Both the position numbers and the translations under genes were made by a program. A stretch of DNA of 62,077 nucleotides from UBA4416 sp964541155 (lineage in GTDB: Bacteria > Bacteroidota > Bacteroidia > B-17B0 > Aurantibacillaceae), in NCBI GenBank assembly GCA_964541155.1, contig CAZIPC010000009.1, forward strand, positions 1-62,077, read 5' to 3'. This document shows positions 1 through 9,301 of this stretch, piece after piece. Under the pieces are notes generated by a model. That model saw only the letters and a program-made list of their open reading frames with translations, had not been told where the DNA came from and searched no databases. Position 1 is the stretch's first letter, and every line of letters begins with the position of its first letter.

Positions 1-14
1 CTAATCTTAATTTA

Positions 15-47
15 ATCGGCAGAACAAATGTTCTGCCGATTTTTTTT
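15..47 (+). terminator. Rho-independent terminator of the gene left of the window
   Basis: A perfect 10-bp stem (ATCGGCAGAA / TTCTGCCGAT) with a short loop is followed by a run of eight T. It must end transcription of a plus-strand gene lying before the window. Confidence 0.85.
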
Positions 48-181
48 GGAGTTAATTACTTTAAAACAAGTATCTTTTTATGACAAAAAAGTTATACTAA
101 CACAAATCTGTTTAAAACATCGCTTATGATTTAATTTACACTCGTCTTTCTAAATTAACTTCGTGTAAATTAATAAGCGTT

Positions 182-916
182 ATGATATCATTTATTTTAC
201 AAATAACAGGTGCAGTAGCAACTACAGTTTCAGACAGTTTATCGGCAATTAGGCCAGCAGTTACAGGAATTCAAACCGCAACAGAGCTTCCTCCAAACGA
301 AATTTCATTATTTAGTATGGTAGCAAAAGGAGGGGTTATTATGATTCCGTTAGCTATTTTACTTCTTATGTCTATTTATGTAATGGTTGAACGATTATTA
401 ACTATCTCAAAAGCTTCTAAAAAAAATAACACACTATTAGCGAGTGTAAAAGATATGATTAATAATGGCAATCTTATTGGAGCCAAAAGTTTGTGCAAAA
501 GTGTTAATACACCAGAAGCTATTATGCTAGAACAGGGCATTTCTCGTATAGGACAAAGTATGCAGGAAATCAGAGAAGCTATGGATAAATGTGGTTCTGT
601 AGAATTATCTAAATTAGAAAAAAACATGAGTATTCTTAATATAACAGGTCGTATTGCTCCTATGTTTGGATTTATTGGGACTATTATCGGTGTAATTAAA
701 ATTTTTTATGATATTTCTGTAGCTAAAACAGTAGAAATTGAGGTTATTTCATCTGGATTATATCAAAAGATGATAACCTCTGGGGGAGGCTTAGTAGTAG
801 GTGTTATTGCATTTATTGGCTATCACTTTTTAAATACACGTATTGATAAATTAGCGCATCGAATGGAAGAAACACAAATTTCTTTTTTAGACATTTTGAA
901 TGAGCCATCAAAATAA
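182..916 (+). CDS. exbB: MotA/TolQ/ExbB proton channel family protein
   Basis: This is the proton-channel subunit of an inner-membrane energy-transducing complex of the ExbB-ExbD-TonB type, which uses the proton motive force to drive outer-membrane transport. The 244-residue protein has three membrane segments: about residues 48-73, then 155-178 (Gly/Ile-rich, following an NITGRIAPMFGFIGT stretch typical of the family), and 198-217. A soluble helical stretch lies between the first and second. The N-terminal ~45 residues are hydrophilic to mixed and variable. The ATG at 182 is the first in frame. It is followed by an ExbD gene (53-bp gap) and a TonB-like gene, so the three are probably one operon. 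Family assignment is firm; whether the complex serves TonB receptors or another energised process cannot be told from sequence. Confidence 0.9.
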   Translation: MISFILQITGAVATTVSDSLSAIRPAVTGIQTATELPPNEISLFSMVAKGGVIMIPLAILLLMSIYVMVERLLTISKASKKNNTLLASVKDMINNGNLIGAKSLCKSVNTPEAIMLEQGISRIGQSMQEIREAMDKCGSVELSKLEKNMSILNITGRIAPMFGFIGTIIGVIKIFYDISVAKTVEIEVISSGLYQKMITSGGGLVVGVIAFIGYHFLNTRIDKLAHRMEETQISFLDILNEPSK

Positions 917-969
917 ATAAGAAGCTAAAGGATAAATCTAACTTCTAAAATTATAATTGTTACATACAA

Positions 970-1380
970 ATGGGATTACGCAAAAAAGCACATAGAGACG
1001 CTGAAGTAAGTACTGAATCATTGAATGACATCATGTTTTTCTTACTATTGTTTTTTTTAATATTGTCTACAATGGTAAGCCCTAATGCCATTAAAGTTAA
1101 CTTACCAAATTCTAAACCAACAAAACCAGTTGACAATAACAAAAAACCAATTCATCTGGATGTTTCAAATAGTCGTCATTATTTTGTTGAAGGGAAAGAG
1201 GTAGATTATTCTATACTTGAATCAACTTTAATAAATGAAATTAATGGAAATCCAGAGCCAACAGTTGTGTTGCAAATGGATAAAGATTTAAGCATACAAG
1301 ATGCTGTTGATGTGATGATTATTGTAGATAAATTAAAATGTAAAATGGTTTGGGCAACTAAGCCTTCCAATGGAAAATAA
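970..1380 (+). CDS. exbD: ExbD/TolR biopolymer transport protein
   Basis: This is the partner of the upstream ExbB. The 136-residue protein has a short basic cytoplasmic N terminus, a single membrane helix (about residues 18-36) with the conserved proton-relay Asp at position 20, and a periplasmic ExbD/TolR domain. The length is normal for the family. It ends 2 bp before the TonB-like gene at 1383, which supports cotranscription and a shared complex. Confidence 0.92.
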   Translation: MGLRKKAHRDAEVSTESLNDIMFFLLLFFLILSTMVSPNAIKVNLPNSKPTKPVDNNKKPIHLDVSNSRHYFVEGKEVDYSILESTLINEINGNPEPTVVLQMDKDLSIQDAVDVMIIVDKLKCKMVWATKPSNGK

Positions 1381-1382
1381 AC

Positions 1383-2237
1383 ATGATCTTATCTAAATCA
1401 GAAGAAAATAAAAACAAAATAATTTCTATGCTTATAGCATTAAGTGTTTTTATTTTACTTTTATTGTTCTTATTTTTTTACATCATTATTACGCCTAATC
1501 CTCCATTTCCGGTAACTGAAGGTGGTGGTGGCGGAATTGAGTTTAATATTGGAAATCTAATTGAAGGTACTGGAAATGTAGACGGAGAGGGTATTGGCGA
1601 AGCTGTTCAGGTAATTGAAAGTACAGAAACAACTCCTCCTACAAATCAAACAAATAGTTCTGATGAATTTGTGACATCTGAAAACGGTGAAAACATAAAT
1701 ATTACAAAAACAGAAACAAATAACACTGCTACTAATCAAACTGTTGTCATTCCTGTAAAACCTAAAGAAAAGACAGCTGCAGAATTATTAAAAGAAAAAT
1801 TTGAAAAAAACAAAGGTAAAAATGGCGGAGGAGACGGAAATAGTGGACATGCAGGAAATGACGGCATGCCTGATGGAAACCCTAATACGCATGGAAACGG
1901 AGGAACAGGAGGTGGTGAAGGCGGAGGGGATGGTATCGGAAAAGGTCCCGGAAAAGGTATAGGAAATGGGGGATACGGATTTAACTTAGCAGGAAGAGCT
2001 GTTATTTCACCGCCACCACTATCAAAAGACACTAAAGAAGAAGGAAAAGTGGTAGTAGAAATAACCGTAGACAAAAATGGAAAAGTGATTAAAGCTGATC
2101 CAAATGGAAGAGGAACAACTACAAGTAGCCCAATATTAAAAGCAAAAGCCAGACAAGCAGCTCTTGCAACATCATTTAATGTTAGTGGAGAATTTGAAGA
2201 ACAAAAAGGAACAATTACTATCGTTTTTAGTTTTTAA
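1383..2237 (+). CDS. TonB-like energy transducer with a glycine-rich linker
   Basis: This is the third gene of the ExbB-ExbD set. The 284-residue protein has one N-terminal membrane helix (about 15-36), a long low-complexity periplasmic linker, and a C-terminal TonB-like fold (about 215-284). That fold contains a 'VVVEITVDKNGKVIKA' strand-turn-strand typical of TonB_C in Bacteroidota. The linker is unusual: instead of Pro/Lys repeats it has a Thr/Asn-rich part (about 80-120) and then a Gly/Asp/Asn-rich part (about 150-205), suggesting a flexible spacer. The start overlaps no other gene and sits 2 bp after exbD. It probably contacts TonB-dependent receptors, though which ones is unknown. Confidence 0.82.
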   Translation: MILSKSEENKNKIISMLIALSVFILLLLFLFFYIIITPNPPFPVTEGGGGGIEFNIGNLIEGTGNVDGEGIGEAVQVIESTETTPPTNQTNSSDEFVTSENGENINITKTETNNTATNQTVVIPVKPKEKTAAELLKEKFEKNKGKNGGGDGNSGHAGNDGMPDGNPNTHGNGGTGGGEGGGDGIGKGPGKGIGNGGYGFNLAGRAVISPPPLSKDTKEEGKVVVEITVDKNGKVIKADPNGRGTTTSSPILKAKARQAALATSFNVSGEFEEQKGTITIVFSF

Positions 2238-2266
2238 TATAACCGCACTCTACACGATTATTAAGC

Positions 2267-3556
2267 ATGACGTATTCTCAAACATTAGACTATTTATTTT
2301 CTAAATTACCCATGTATCAACGTGTTGGTGCAGCTGCTTATAAAGCTAATTTAGATAATACAATTGCAATATGTCAAGCACTTGGAAATCCTGAAAAAAA
2401 ATTAAAATGCATTCATGTTGCAGGAACCAATGGAAAAGGATCTTCATCTCATATGTTAGCCGCTATTTTACAACAAGCTGGCTATAAAACAGGGCTATAT
2501 ACATCACCACATTTAGTTGATTTTAGAGAACGAATTAAAGTTAATGGAAAAATGATTTCAAAATCAGATGTTGTAAAATTTGTAGAAGACTACAAATCTG
2601 TTTTTGAAAAAATAGAACCTTCTTTTTTTGAATGGACTGTTGGACTTGCGTTTCATTATTTTCATAATCAAGAAGTAGATGTTGTGATATTAGAGGTTGG
2701 ATTAGGCGGAAGGTTAGACTCTACGAATGTAATAACTCCAGTTGCTAGCTTAATAACCAACATTGGTTTAGATCATATGAATTTATTAGGTGATACGTTG
2801 CCTAAGATTGCATCTGAAAAAGCAGGAATTATAAAAACTAAAGTTCCTATAACAATAAGCCAAACTCAATTAGAGGTTTTATCCGTATTTAACAATACCG
2901 CCAAAGAATTAAAAGCGCCTATAGAATTTGCTGATAAAAATTATAAATTAATTTCTTTAAATCACATCAATCACTTTTTACAGATTGAGTTGCTGCACAA
3001 AAAAACAAATACAAAGCATCAATACAATCTTGATTTGCTAGGAACCTATCAATTAAAAAATTTAATGGGTGTTTTAACTACTATTGAATTTATAAAACAA
3101 AAAGGGTTTATAATTGAAGAAGAAGATATTAAAACTGCTCTAGAGAACGTTCAAAAAACAACAGGCCTACAGGGAAGATGGCATATCATTCAAGAAAAGC
3201 CATGGGTAATTGCAGATACTGGACATAACGAAGATGGAATAAAAGAAGTTTTAGAAAACATCAAACGCTATAATTATAAAACCCTACATATTGTTTTAGG
3301 AGTTGTAAACGATAAAGATATTTCGAAAATATTACAATTATTGCCTAAGGAAGCTGTATACTATTTTTGTAAAGCTTCAATTCCAAGAGCCTTAAGTGAA
3401 ACTGCTTTAAGCGCAGAAGCTAAAAAAGCAGGGCTAGAAGGCACAACATTTAAAACAGTTGCAGAAGCGTTAAACAAAGCAAAAAAACAAGCTAAAGTAA
3501 ATGATTTTATTTTTATAGGAGGCAGTACGTTTACCGTTGCTGATGCACTGAGTTAA
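2267..3556 (+). CDS. folC: Folylpolyglutamate synthase / dihydrofolate synthase
   Basis: This Mur-ligase-family enzyme adds glutamate to dihydropteroate or to reduced folates in the cytoplasm, using ATP. The 429-residue length is typical. The ATP-binding loop GTNGKGS lies at residues 53-59, with the family signatures 'GLGGRLDSTN' (about 145-154) and 'ADTGHN' in the C-terminal domain. It starts 29 bp after the TonB-like gene on the same strand and may be read through from it. Its stop is 3 bp from the end of a gene on the other strand, with no hairpin in between. Confidence 0.93.
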   Translation: MTYSQTLDYLFSKLPMYQRVGAAAYKANLDNTIAICQALGNPEKKLKCIHVAGTNGKGSSSHMLAAILQQAGYKTGLYTSPHLVDFRERIKVNGKMISKSDVVKFVEDYKSVFEKIEPSFFEWTVGLAFHYFHNQEVDVVILEVGLGGRLDSTNVITPVASLITNIGLDHMNLLGDTLPKIASEKAGIIKTKVPITISQTQLEVLSVFNNTAKELKAPIEFADKNYKLISLNHINHFLQIELLHKKTNTKHQYNLDLLGTYQLKNLMGVLTTIEFIKQKGFIIEEEDIKTALENVQKTTGLQGRWHIIQEKPWVIADTGHNEDGIKEVLENIKRYNYKTLHIVLGVVNDKDISKILQLLPKEAVYYFCKASIPRALSETALSAEAKKAGLEGTTFKTVAEALNKAKKQAKVNDFIFIGGSTFTVADALS

Positions 3557-3559
3557 TTT

Positions 3560-4585
3560 TCACATCCAAATCTTAGAGCCTTCGCTACAATTTTTACATA
3601 TATCAATCTCCTTACGAGAGCTTAGCACTAATTTTCGAAATTGTGCATACTTCTCTGAACTCCACAACGTTTTTAAAGATTGTTTTTTTAAATCTCCTAA
3701 AGTATGTTTAGCGTCTTTATCAAAACAACATGGCACTACCAAGCCATCCCAAGTAACCACACAACTACTCCACATGCGCCAACATTGATTTAATAATTTA
3801 TTTTTAATAGAATATGTTCCGTTTTTATTTTTTTTATATCTACTATATTTGATATTTTCTGGTATTAATGCATTACCATTTTCATAATCATATACTTGAG
3901 CCGTTTTAAACACTAACTCATCAACGCCAATTAACTTTGCAATTTGTTTCATTTCATTTAACTGATGTTCGTTAGGTTTTACAACTAAATATTGAAAAAC
4001 AACATGAGGTGTTTTACTTTTTAATTGTTTCTTAGCTTCCGTTATATGCCTAGCTCCTTCAATTACTTTATCTAAACTACCTCCTACTCTATATTGCTCA
4101 TATGTAAATTGAGTTGCTCCATCTATCGAAATAATTAATTTATCTAACTTACTTTCAACTGTTTTTACAGCTTGCTCTTTAGTTAAATAATGAGCGTTAG
4201 TAGACGTAGATGTGTATATACCCTTGCTTGATGCATAATTAACCATATCTAAAAAATGAGGATTTAAATACGGCTCTCCTTGAAAATAAAAAGTTAAGTA
4301 TACTAATTCTTTACAAATAGAGTCTATTATTGATTTAAAAAAAACAGGATTTAACATTCCAACTGGCCTTGTAAAAACTCTTAATCCACTGGGACATTCG
4401 GGGCATCTTAAATTACAGCTAGTTGTAGGCTCAATAGCGATAGAAATAGGAAATCCGAAATGAGATTTAGAATTAAACAACTTAGTTAATATATAACTTA
4501 GCCATACTAAAAACATATTAAGTAACTTCTTATAAGTTAACTTTTTTACTAGTTGTATATTATTACGAAAAGACACTATTTTCAA
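3560..4585 (-). CDS. Radical SAM / SPASM domain protein
   Basis: This is a 341-residue radical S-adenosylmethionine enzyme. The 4Fe-4S/SAM motif CxxxCxxC is at C57, C61 and C64, and a C-terminal SPASM region contains several Cys (CW...C, VVPCCF at about 265-295 and CKNC at about 331-334) able to bind auxiliary clusters. An N-terminal ~45-residue basic/hydrophobic stretch precedes the barrel. Such proteins modify peptides or small molecules, or act as sugar dehydratases; the substrate is unknown. No short precursor-peptide gene is visible beside it, and the neighbours folC (convergent) and kynU (divergent) give no functional hint. Confidence 0.85.
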   Translation of the reverse strand: MKIVSFRNNIQLVKKLTYKKLLNMFLVWLSYILTKLFNSKSHFGFPISIAIEPTTSCNLRCPECPSGLRVFTRPVGMLNPVFFKSIIDSICKELVYLTFYFQGEPYLNPHFLDMVNYASSKGIYTSTSTNAHYLTKEQAVKTVESKLDKLIISIDGATQFTYEQYRVGGSLDKVIEGARHITEAKKQLKSKTPHVVFQYLVVKPNEHQLNEMKQIAKLIGVDELVFKTAQVYDYENGNALIPENIKYSRYKKNKNGTYSIKNKLLNQCWRMWSSCVVTWDGLVVPCCFDKDAKHTLGDLKKQSLKTLWSSEKYAQFRKLVLSSRKEIDICKNCSEGSKIWM

Positions 4586-4639
4586 AGATAAAGATTATAA
4601 TTTATTATTAAATTTAACCTGTTTTATTATACTGTTTTT

Positions 4640-5908
4640 ATGATAGCTAATTTTTTAAATACTTTGGAATTTGCAAAACAACTAGACGAAAAAGATGTTT
4701 TACATTCATATCGAAGTAAATTTCATATACCTCAACATCATGGTAGTGATATGGTTTATTTTACTGGAAATTCATTAGGATTACAACCGAAAACTACAAA
4801 GGACTATCTACAACAAGAGTTAGATGATTGGGCTAAGTTTGGTGTTGAGGGACATTTTTTAGCCAAAAATCCATGGTTAAGTTACCATGAAATTTTAACA
4901 GAAAAAACTGCTAAAATTGTTGGTGGTTTACCATCTGAGGTTGTCATGATGAATCAATTAACAGTAAATCTTCACTTGTTAATGGTTTCTTTTTATAAAC
5001 CAACCCAACAACGTTACAAAATTTTATGTGAAGCAAAAGCTTTTCCCAGTGATCAATATGCCCTCCAATCACAAATTAAATTTCATGGATTTAACATACA
5101 AGATGCATTAATTGAAATTGCTCCCCGCAAAGATGAATACGAAATAAGGCATGAAGATATTTATAAGGCAATTGAAGATAATAAGGATTCACTCGCTTTA
5201 ATTATGATTGGAGGTGTAAATTATTTTAGTGGACAGGTTTTTGATATGAAATCGATAGTAGAAGCTGGTCATAAAGCAGGTGCAATTGTTGGATTTGATT
5301 TAGCACATGGGGCTGGAAATTTAAAATTGCAGCTACATGATTGGAATGTTGATTTTGCAGCATGGTGTTCTTATAAGTATTTAAATGCTGGTCCGGGTAG
5401 CGTTGCAGGGGCATTTGTTCATCAAAAACATCATAACAATACCGAATTACCTCTCTTTGCTGGTTGGTGGGGTCATGATAAAGAAACTCGTTTTAAAATG
5501 GACAAAGAATTTAATCCTATTAAATCCGTTGAGCGTTGGCAACTCAGTAATGCGCCTATTTTATCTATGGCAGCCTATAAATCATCATTAGATATGTTTG
5601 ATGAAGTGGGAATGGATAAGCTTAATGAAAAAAGCGTTCTACTAACAGCTTACCTTGAATTTATAATTGAAGAAATTAATAAAGAAAAAAATAATTGCTT
5701 AGAAATTATAACGCCAAAAACAAATCGTGGTTGTCAAATTAGTATTGTAGCACATGGGCAAGGTAAAGCATTATATAATAAACTTATTGAAAATGGTGTA
5801 ATACCAGACTGGCGAGAACCAAATGTCATACGTTGTGCTCCTGTTCCAATGTACAATTCATTTGAAGATATATATAGATTTGGGGAAATATTACAACAAC
5901 TTTTATAA
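4640..5908 (+). CDS. kynU: Kynureninase
   Basis: This PLP-dependent enzyme cleaves kynurenine to anthranilate and alanine (and 3-hydroxykynurenine to 3-hydroxyanthranilate) in the tryptophan-to-NAD or degradation route. The 422-residue protein is of normal length. The PLP-binding Lys is K246 in the motif CSYKYLNAGPG, with 'GVNYFSGQ' and 'FDLAHGAGN' motifs upstream, and the C-terminal domain ends in 'PDWREPN...RCAPVPMYNS', diagnostic for KynU. No other kynurenine-pathway gene lies in the window. It is transcribed divergently from the radical SAM gene and followed 49 bp later by tatC. Confidence 0.93.
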   Translation: MIANFLNTLEFAKQLDEKDVLHSYRSKFHIPQHHGSDMVYFTGNSLGLQPKTTKDYLQQELDDWAKFGVEGHFLAKNPWLSYHEILTEKTAKIVGGLPSEVVMMNQLTVNLHLLMVSFYKPTQQRYKILCEAKAFPSDQYALQSQIKFHGFNIQDALIEIAPRKDEYEIRHEDIYKAIEDNKDSLALIMIGGVNYFSGQVFDMKSIVEAGHKAGAIVGFDLAHGAGNLKLQLHDWNVDFAAWCSYKYLNAGPGSVAGAFVHQKHHNNTELPLFAGWWGHDKETRFKMDKEFNPIKSVERWQLSNAPILSMAAYKSSLDMFDEVGMDKLNEKSVLLTAYLEFIIEEINKEKNNCLEIITPKTNRGCQISIVAHGQGKALYNKLIENGVIPDWREPNVIRCAPVPMYNSFEDIYRFGEILQQLL

Positions 5909-5957
5909 TAAAACATCAAATTAAAATAAAATAATACTTTTAATTTAAACGACAATT

Positions 5958-6785
5958 ATGGCAAATAATAAAGAAGAAATGTCTATGCAAATGTCTTTTA
6001 TGCAACATTTAGAGGCATTAAGATGGCATTTAATAAGAAGCGCTATTGCTATTGTAATTTTTGCCGTTGGACTATTTTGTTATAATAATTTTTTATTTGA
6101 TACCGTTATTTTTGGCCCATTAAAACAAAATTTCATCTCTTACAGAGCATTGTGTTCTTTAGGTTATAAAATAGGTGCCGGAGATGTCATGTGTATGACA
6201 GTTAAAACCCCTCATCTACAAACTTTATCAGCCTCCGAACAATTTTTTACTCATATGTGGATAGCATTATTAGGCGGCATTATATTAGCTGTTCCGTATG
6301 TTTTATATGAGTTATGGAAATTTATTAAACCTGCATTAAAAGATTCTGAATCAAAGCCAGCAAAATGGTTTGTGATTATTGCTTCATTACTTTTTTTAAT
6401 CGGAATTTTTTTTGGGTATTTTCTGTTATTTCCAATGTCATATAATTTTTTAATTAATTACCAATTATCTGATAGTGGAATTGTTCAAACTAATAATACA
6501 TTAGATGATTACATTTCTCTTATCTCTACTATGGTACTTGTATCTGGATTAGTATTTGAACTCCCTGTATTAGTTTATTTTTTAACTCGTTTAGGAATAC
6601 TAACTCCAAGTTTTATGAGAAAGTACCGTAAATATGCCGTTGTTATAATCTTAATTGTTGCTGCTGTTATAACACCATCTCCTGATGTTACTTCACAAAT
6701 GGTAGTTGCTATACCAATGTATTTACTTTATGAAATAAGCATTTTTGTTAGTGCTTATGTAATTAAAAAAAATAAAATAAATTAA
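5958..6785 (+). CDS. tatC: Sec-independent protein translocase TatC
   Basis: This is the membrane receptor subunit of the twin-arginine translocase, which exports folded proteins. At 275 residues it is of normal length with about six membrane segments. The conserved N-terminal 'MSFMQHLEALRWHLIRS' corresponds to the usual HLxELRxRL motif. An extended first periplasmic loop (about 50-95) containing Cys residues is common in Bacteroidota TatC. tatA/tatB are not in the window. It ends 1 bp before the next gene, so the two are cotranscribed. Confidence 0.93.
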   Translation: MANNKEEMSMQMSFMQHLEALRWHLIRSAIAIVIFAVGLFCYNNFLFDTVIFGPLKQNFISYRALCSLGYKIGAGDVMCMTVKTPHLQTLSASEQFFTHMWIALLGGIILAVPYVLYELWKFIKPALKDSESKPAKWFVIIASLLFLIGIFFGYFLLFPMSYNFLINYQLSDSGIVQTNNTLDDYISLISTMVLVSGLVFELPVLVYFLTRLGILTPSFMRKYRKYAVVIILIVAAVITPSPDVTSQMVVAIPMYLLYEISIFVSAYVIKKNKIN

Positions 6786-6786
6786 C

Positions 6787-7143
6787 ATGTCTCATCAAAT
6801 TAAAGAATTTAACAACTATCGTACTAAAATGAACGAAGTAATTTTAGGGAAAGATAATTTAGTTATTAAACGTTTATTTAACCTAGATACTCAAACCTAT
6901 ATAGAAGGTGCCCTAAATACCAAAACAAAAGAAATGCTGGGCCTGGTTGCCAGTATGGTTTTAAGATGTGACGATTGCATTAAATATCACTTGCAAAAAT
7001 GTTATGAACAAAATTGCACTACCGAAGAAGTTTATGAAATATTTGCAGTTGCAAATATAGTAGGAGGAACTATTGTTATTCCTCACACTAGACGTGGTGC
7101 TGAATTTTGGGAAGAATTAATTAAAACACAAAACAGCAAATAA
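6787..7143 (+). CDS. Carboxymuconolactone decarboxylase / AhpD-like protein
   Basis: This 118-residue all-helical protein carries the AhpD-type redox motif CxxC-x3-H at C61, C64 and H68. That motif identifies the CMD family and suggests a thiol-based peroxidase or disulfide-reductase role rather than true lactone decarboxylation. It follows tatC by 1 bp. Its exact partner and substrate are unknown. Confidence 0.85.
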   Translation: MSHQIKEFNNYRTKMNEVILGKDNLVIKRLFNLDTQTYIEGALNTKTKEMLGLVASMVLRCDDCIKYHLQKCYEQNCTTEEVYEIFAVANIVGGTIVIPHTRRGAEFWEELIKTQNSK

Positions 7144-7144
7144 T

Positions 7145-9100
7145 TTACACAATTCTATGTAAATTAATGTCTTTTGGAGGATTTATTATCATTGGAAACT
7201 TTTCAATTTTTACTGAACTACTATCTAATCCAAATGCTTTAGCTTCACTTAAACTAAATTTCTTTAAAAAGAAATAAAGATTTAAAACTAATTTTTCAAA
7301 GAAAGGTAAATCGTTTTCGTATGATAAAAATTTTTCAATTACTACGAATTTAAAATCACCAATAATATTATTTTTATTTAAAGACTCATACCTACTGGTA
7401 ATATCAACTTCTTTATTTTTCACCAAATCTTCAACTACTTTTCTAAACATTAAATTAACCCTTGGAGCAACTCTAAATCCCAATCTAAAATCAACTCTAA
7501 TAATATCATCAGCAGCTACATGAGTTACTTTATAATCCATTCTGTATGGTTCATCCATAACATCTACATGAACAAACCAATAAATATCTGCACGTTTAGG
7601 GCGTTTTTGTAGGATAGAATAAATTACCTTAGATTCAATTTCTTCTGGATTATTAGCCCCAGTCATATATACCAAATGAGTAGCGTATTTAGGGATAGAT
7701 TCGTCATTACTTAAATCCACTAACTTTTGTTGATGATCTGCCAATTTCACCACATCGGTATAACGGTTTCGAATTTTCTTAGCTAAAAACCAAATTGCCA
7801 TCACTGTCATCAATAAAGATGCTATTAAAAGAGTTATCCAGCCGCCATGAGAAAATTTACTCAAATTAGCCGCCATAAAACTGAACTCAATAATAATATA
7901 TAATGCAATAATTGCATATATAAAAAATTGATTATAACGTTTCATATGCATGTAAAAATTAAGTAAAGTAGTTGTCATTAACATACAAAGTACAATTGCC
8001 AAACCATACGCAGCCTCCATATTAATAGATTCTCTAAAATATAGAACAACTCCTATACAACCAGCTAATAATAACCAATTAATAGAGGGGATATATAGTT
8101 GCCCTTTTAACTCTGAAGGATATTTAACTTTTACTTTTGGCCATAAGTTTAAACGCATAGCTTCGTTAATTAAACTAAATGAACCGCTGATTAATGCTTG
8201 AGATGCAATTACTGCCGCCATTGTAGCAATTACAATGCCGTATGGTAAAAAGCTTTCGGGCATAATTGCATAAAATGGATTAGTTGATTTAAACGAATCT
8301 AGTGTTTGTCCTTCATGTGCTATTAAAAATGCGCCTTGTCCAAAATAATTTAACACTAGTGTTGCTTTTACAAAAATCCAAGAAATACGGATGTTTTGTT
8401 TTCCACAATGACCTAAATCAGAGTATAAAGCTTCAGCCCCTGTAGTACAAAGAAAAACAGCTCCTAAAATTAAATACCCTGAAGGGTGAATTTGTAATAA
8501 ATGATAAGCATAGTAGGGGTTTAAAGAACTTAATACACTCCAATTACTAGTCATTTGATACACTCCTAATGTTCCTAACATTAAAAACCACAACATCATC
8601 ATGGGACCAAAAAATTTACCAATAAAACTTGTGCCAAATTGCTGTATAAAAAATAATGCACATAAAATTCCTATAACAATAGGCACCGTGTTAAGTTCAG
8701 AATTATAAACTTTTAACCCTTCAATTGCAGACGAAACAGATATAGGTGGTGTAATAATTCCATCTGCTAACAAAGCGCTTCCGCCAATAATTGCAGGAAC
8801 TAATAACCATTTAAATTTTGTTCGTTTTACTAATGTATATAATGAAAAAATGCCTCCTTCGCCTTTATTATCTGCTCTTAAGGTTAAAACAACATATTTA
8901 ACAGTTGTTTGTAGAGTTAATGTCCAAAAAATACAAGAGATGCCTCCTTTAACAATATCAGCATTTATAGGGCCTTCTCCAATAATGGCACTCATTACAT
9001 AAAGTGGTGAAGTACCAATGTCGCCGTAAATAATTCCTAAAGTAACGATTAAACCTGCAAGAGTGATTTTACTTGCATGACTATGATTATGAGAGCTCAT
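7145..9100 (-). CDS. kup: Kup-type low-affinity potassium transporter
   Basis: This inner-membrane K+ uptake protein of the KUP/HAK/KT family probably works as a K+/H+ symporter. The 651-residue protein has the signature 'GIIYGDIGTSPLYV' near residue 25, about twelve membrane helices up to residue ~455, and a C-terminal cytoplasmic domain of ~195 residues. Length and layout match the family. It converges with the CMD gene (1 bp between stops) and is followed by a 200-bp spacer shared with the divergent operon at 9302. Confidence 0.94.
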   Translation of the reverse strand: MSSHNHSHASKITLAGLIVTLGIIYGDIGTSPLYVMSAIIGEGPINADIVKGGISCIFWTLTLQTTVKYVVLTLRADNKGEGGIFSLYTLVKRTKFKWLLVPAIIGGSALLADGIITPPISVSSAIEGLKVYNSELNTVPIVIGILCALFFIQQFGTSFIGKFFGPMMMLWFLMLGTLGVYQMTSNWSVLSSLNPYYAYHLLQIHPSGYLILGAVFLCTTGAEALYSDLGHCGKQNIRISWIFVKATLVLNYFGQGAFLIAHEGQTLDSFKSTNPFYAIMPESFLPYGIVIATMAAVIASQALISGSFSLINEAMRLNLWPKVKVKYPSELKGQLYIPSINWLLLAGCIGVVLYFRESINMEAAYGLAIVLCMLMTTTLLNFYMHMKRYNQFFIYAIIALYIIIEFSFMAANLSKFSHGGWITLLIASLLMTVMAIWFLAKKIRNRYTDVVKLADHQQKLVDLSNDESIPKYATHLVYMTGANNPEEIESKVIYSILQKRPKRADIYWFVHVDVMDEPYRMDYKVTHVAADDIIRVDFRLGFRVAPRVNLMFRKVVEDLVKNKEVDITSRYESLNKNNIIGDFKFVVIEKFLSYENDLPFFEKLVLNLYFFLKKFSLSEAKAFGLDSSSVKIEKFPMIINPPKDINLHRIV

Positions 9101-9301
9101 TTAAATAGTTTGTTAAAGATTTGTAAAATTAACACTAATCCTTTTGCTAAAACGACTTTTTAAATAATATTTATGAAATAAAGCTGTTTAAAAATTTGAC
9201 TTTTTGATTCAAAAATTGTTTAATTGTAAAAACCAATTTTAACAATCCGTTTATTAATATTTTAGTTATCTTTAATTACTATAATTTTAAATAACATCGT
9301 T

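Noticed and set aside
1736..2074. Pro-rich minus-strand frame opposite the TonB-like linker
   Set aside because: Gly codons (GGN) read in reverse give Pro (CCN); the plus-strand gene explains it fully.
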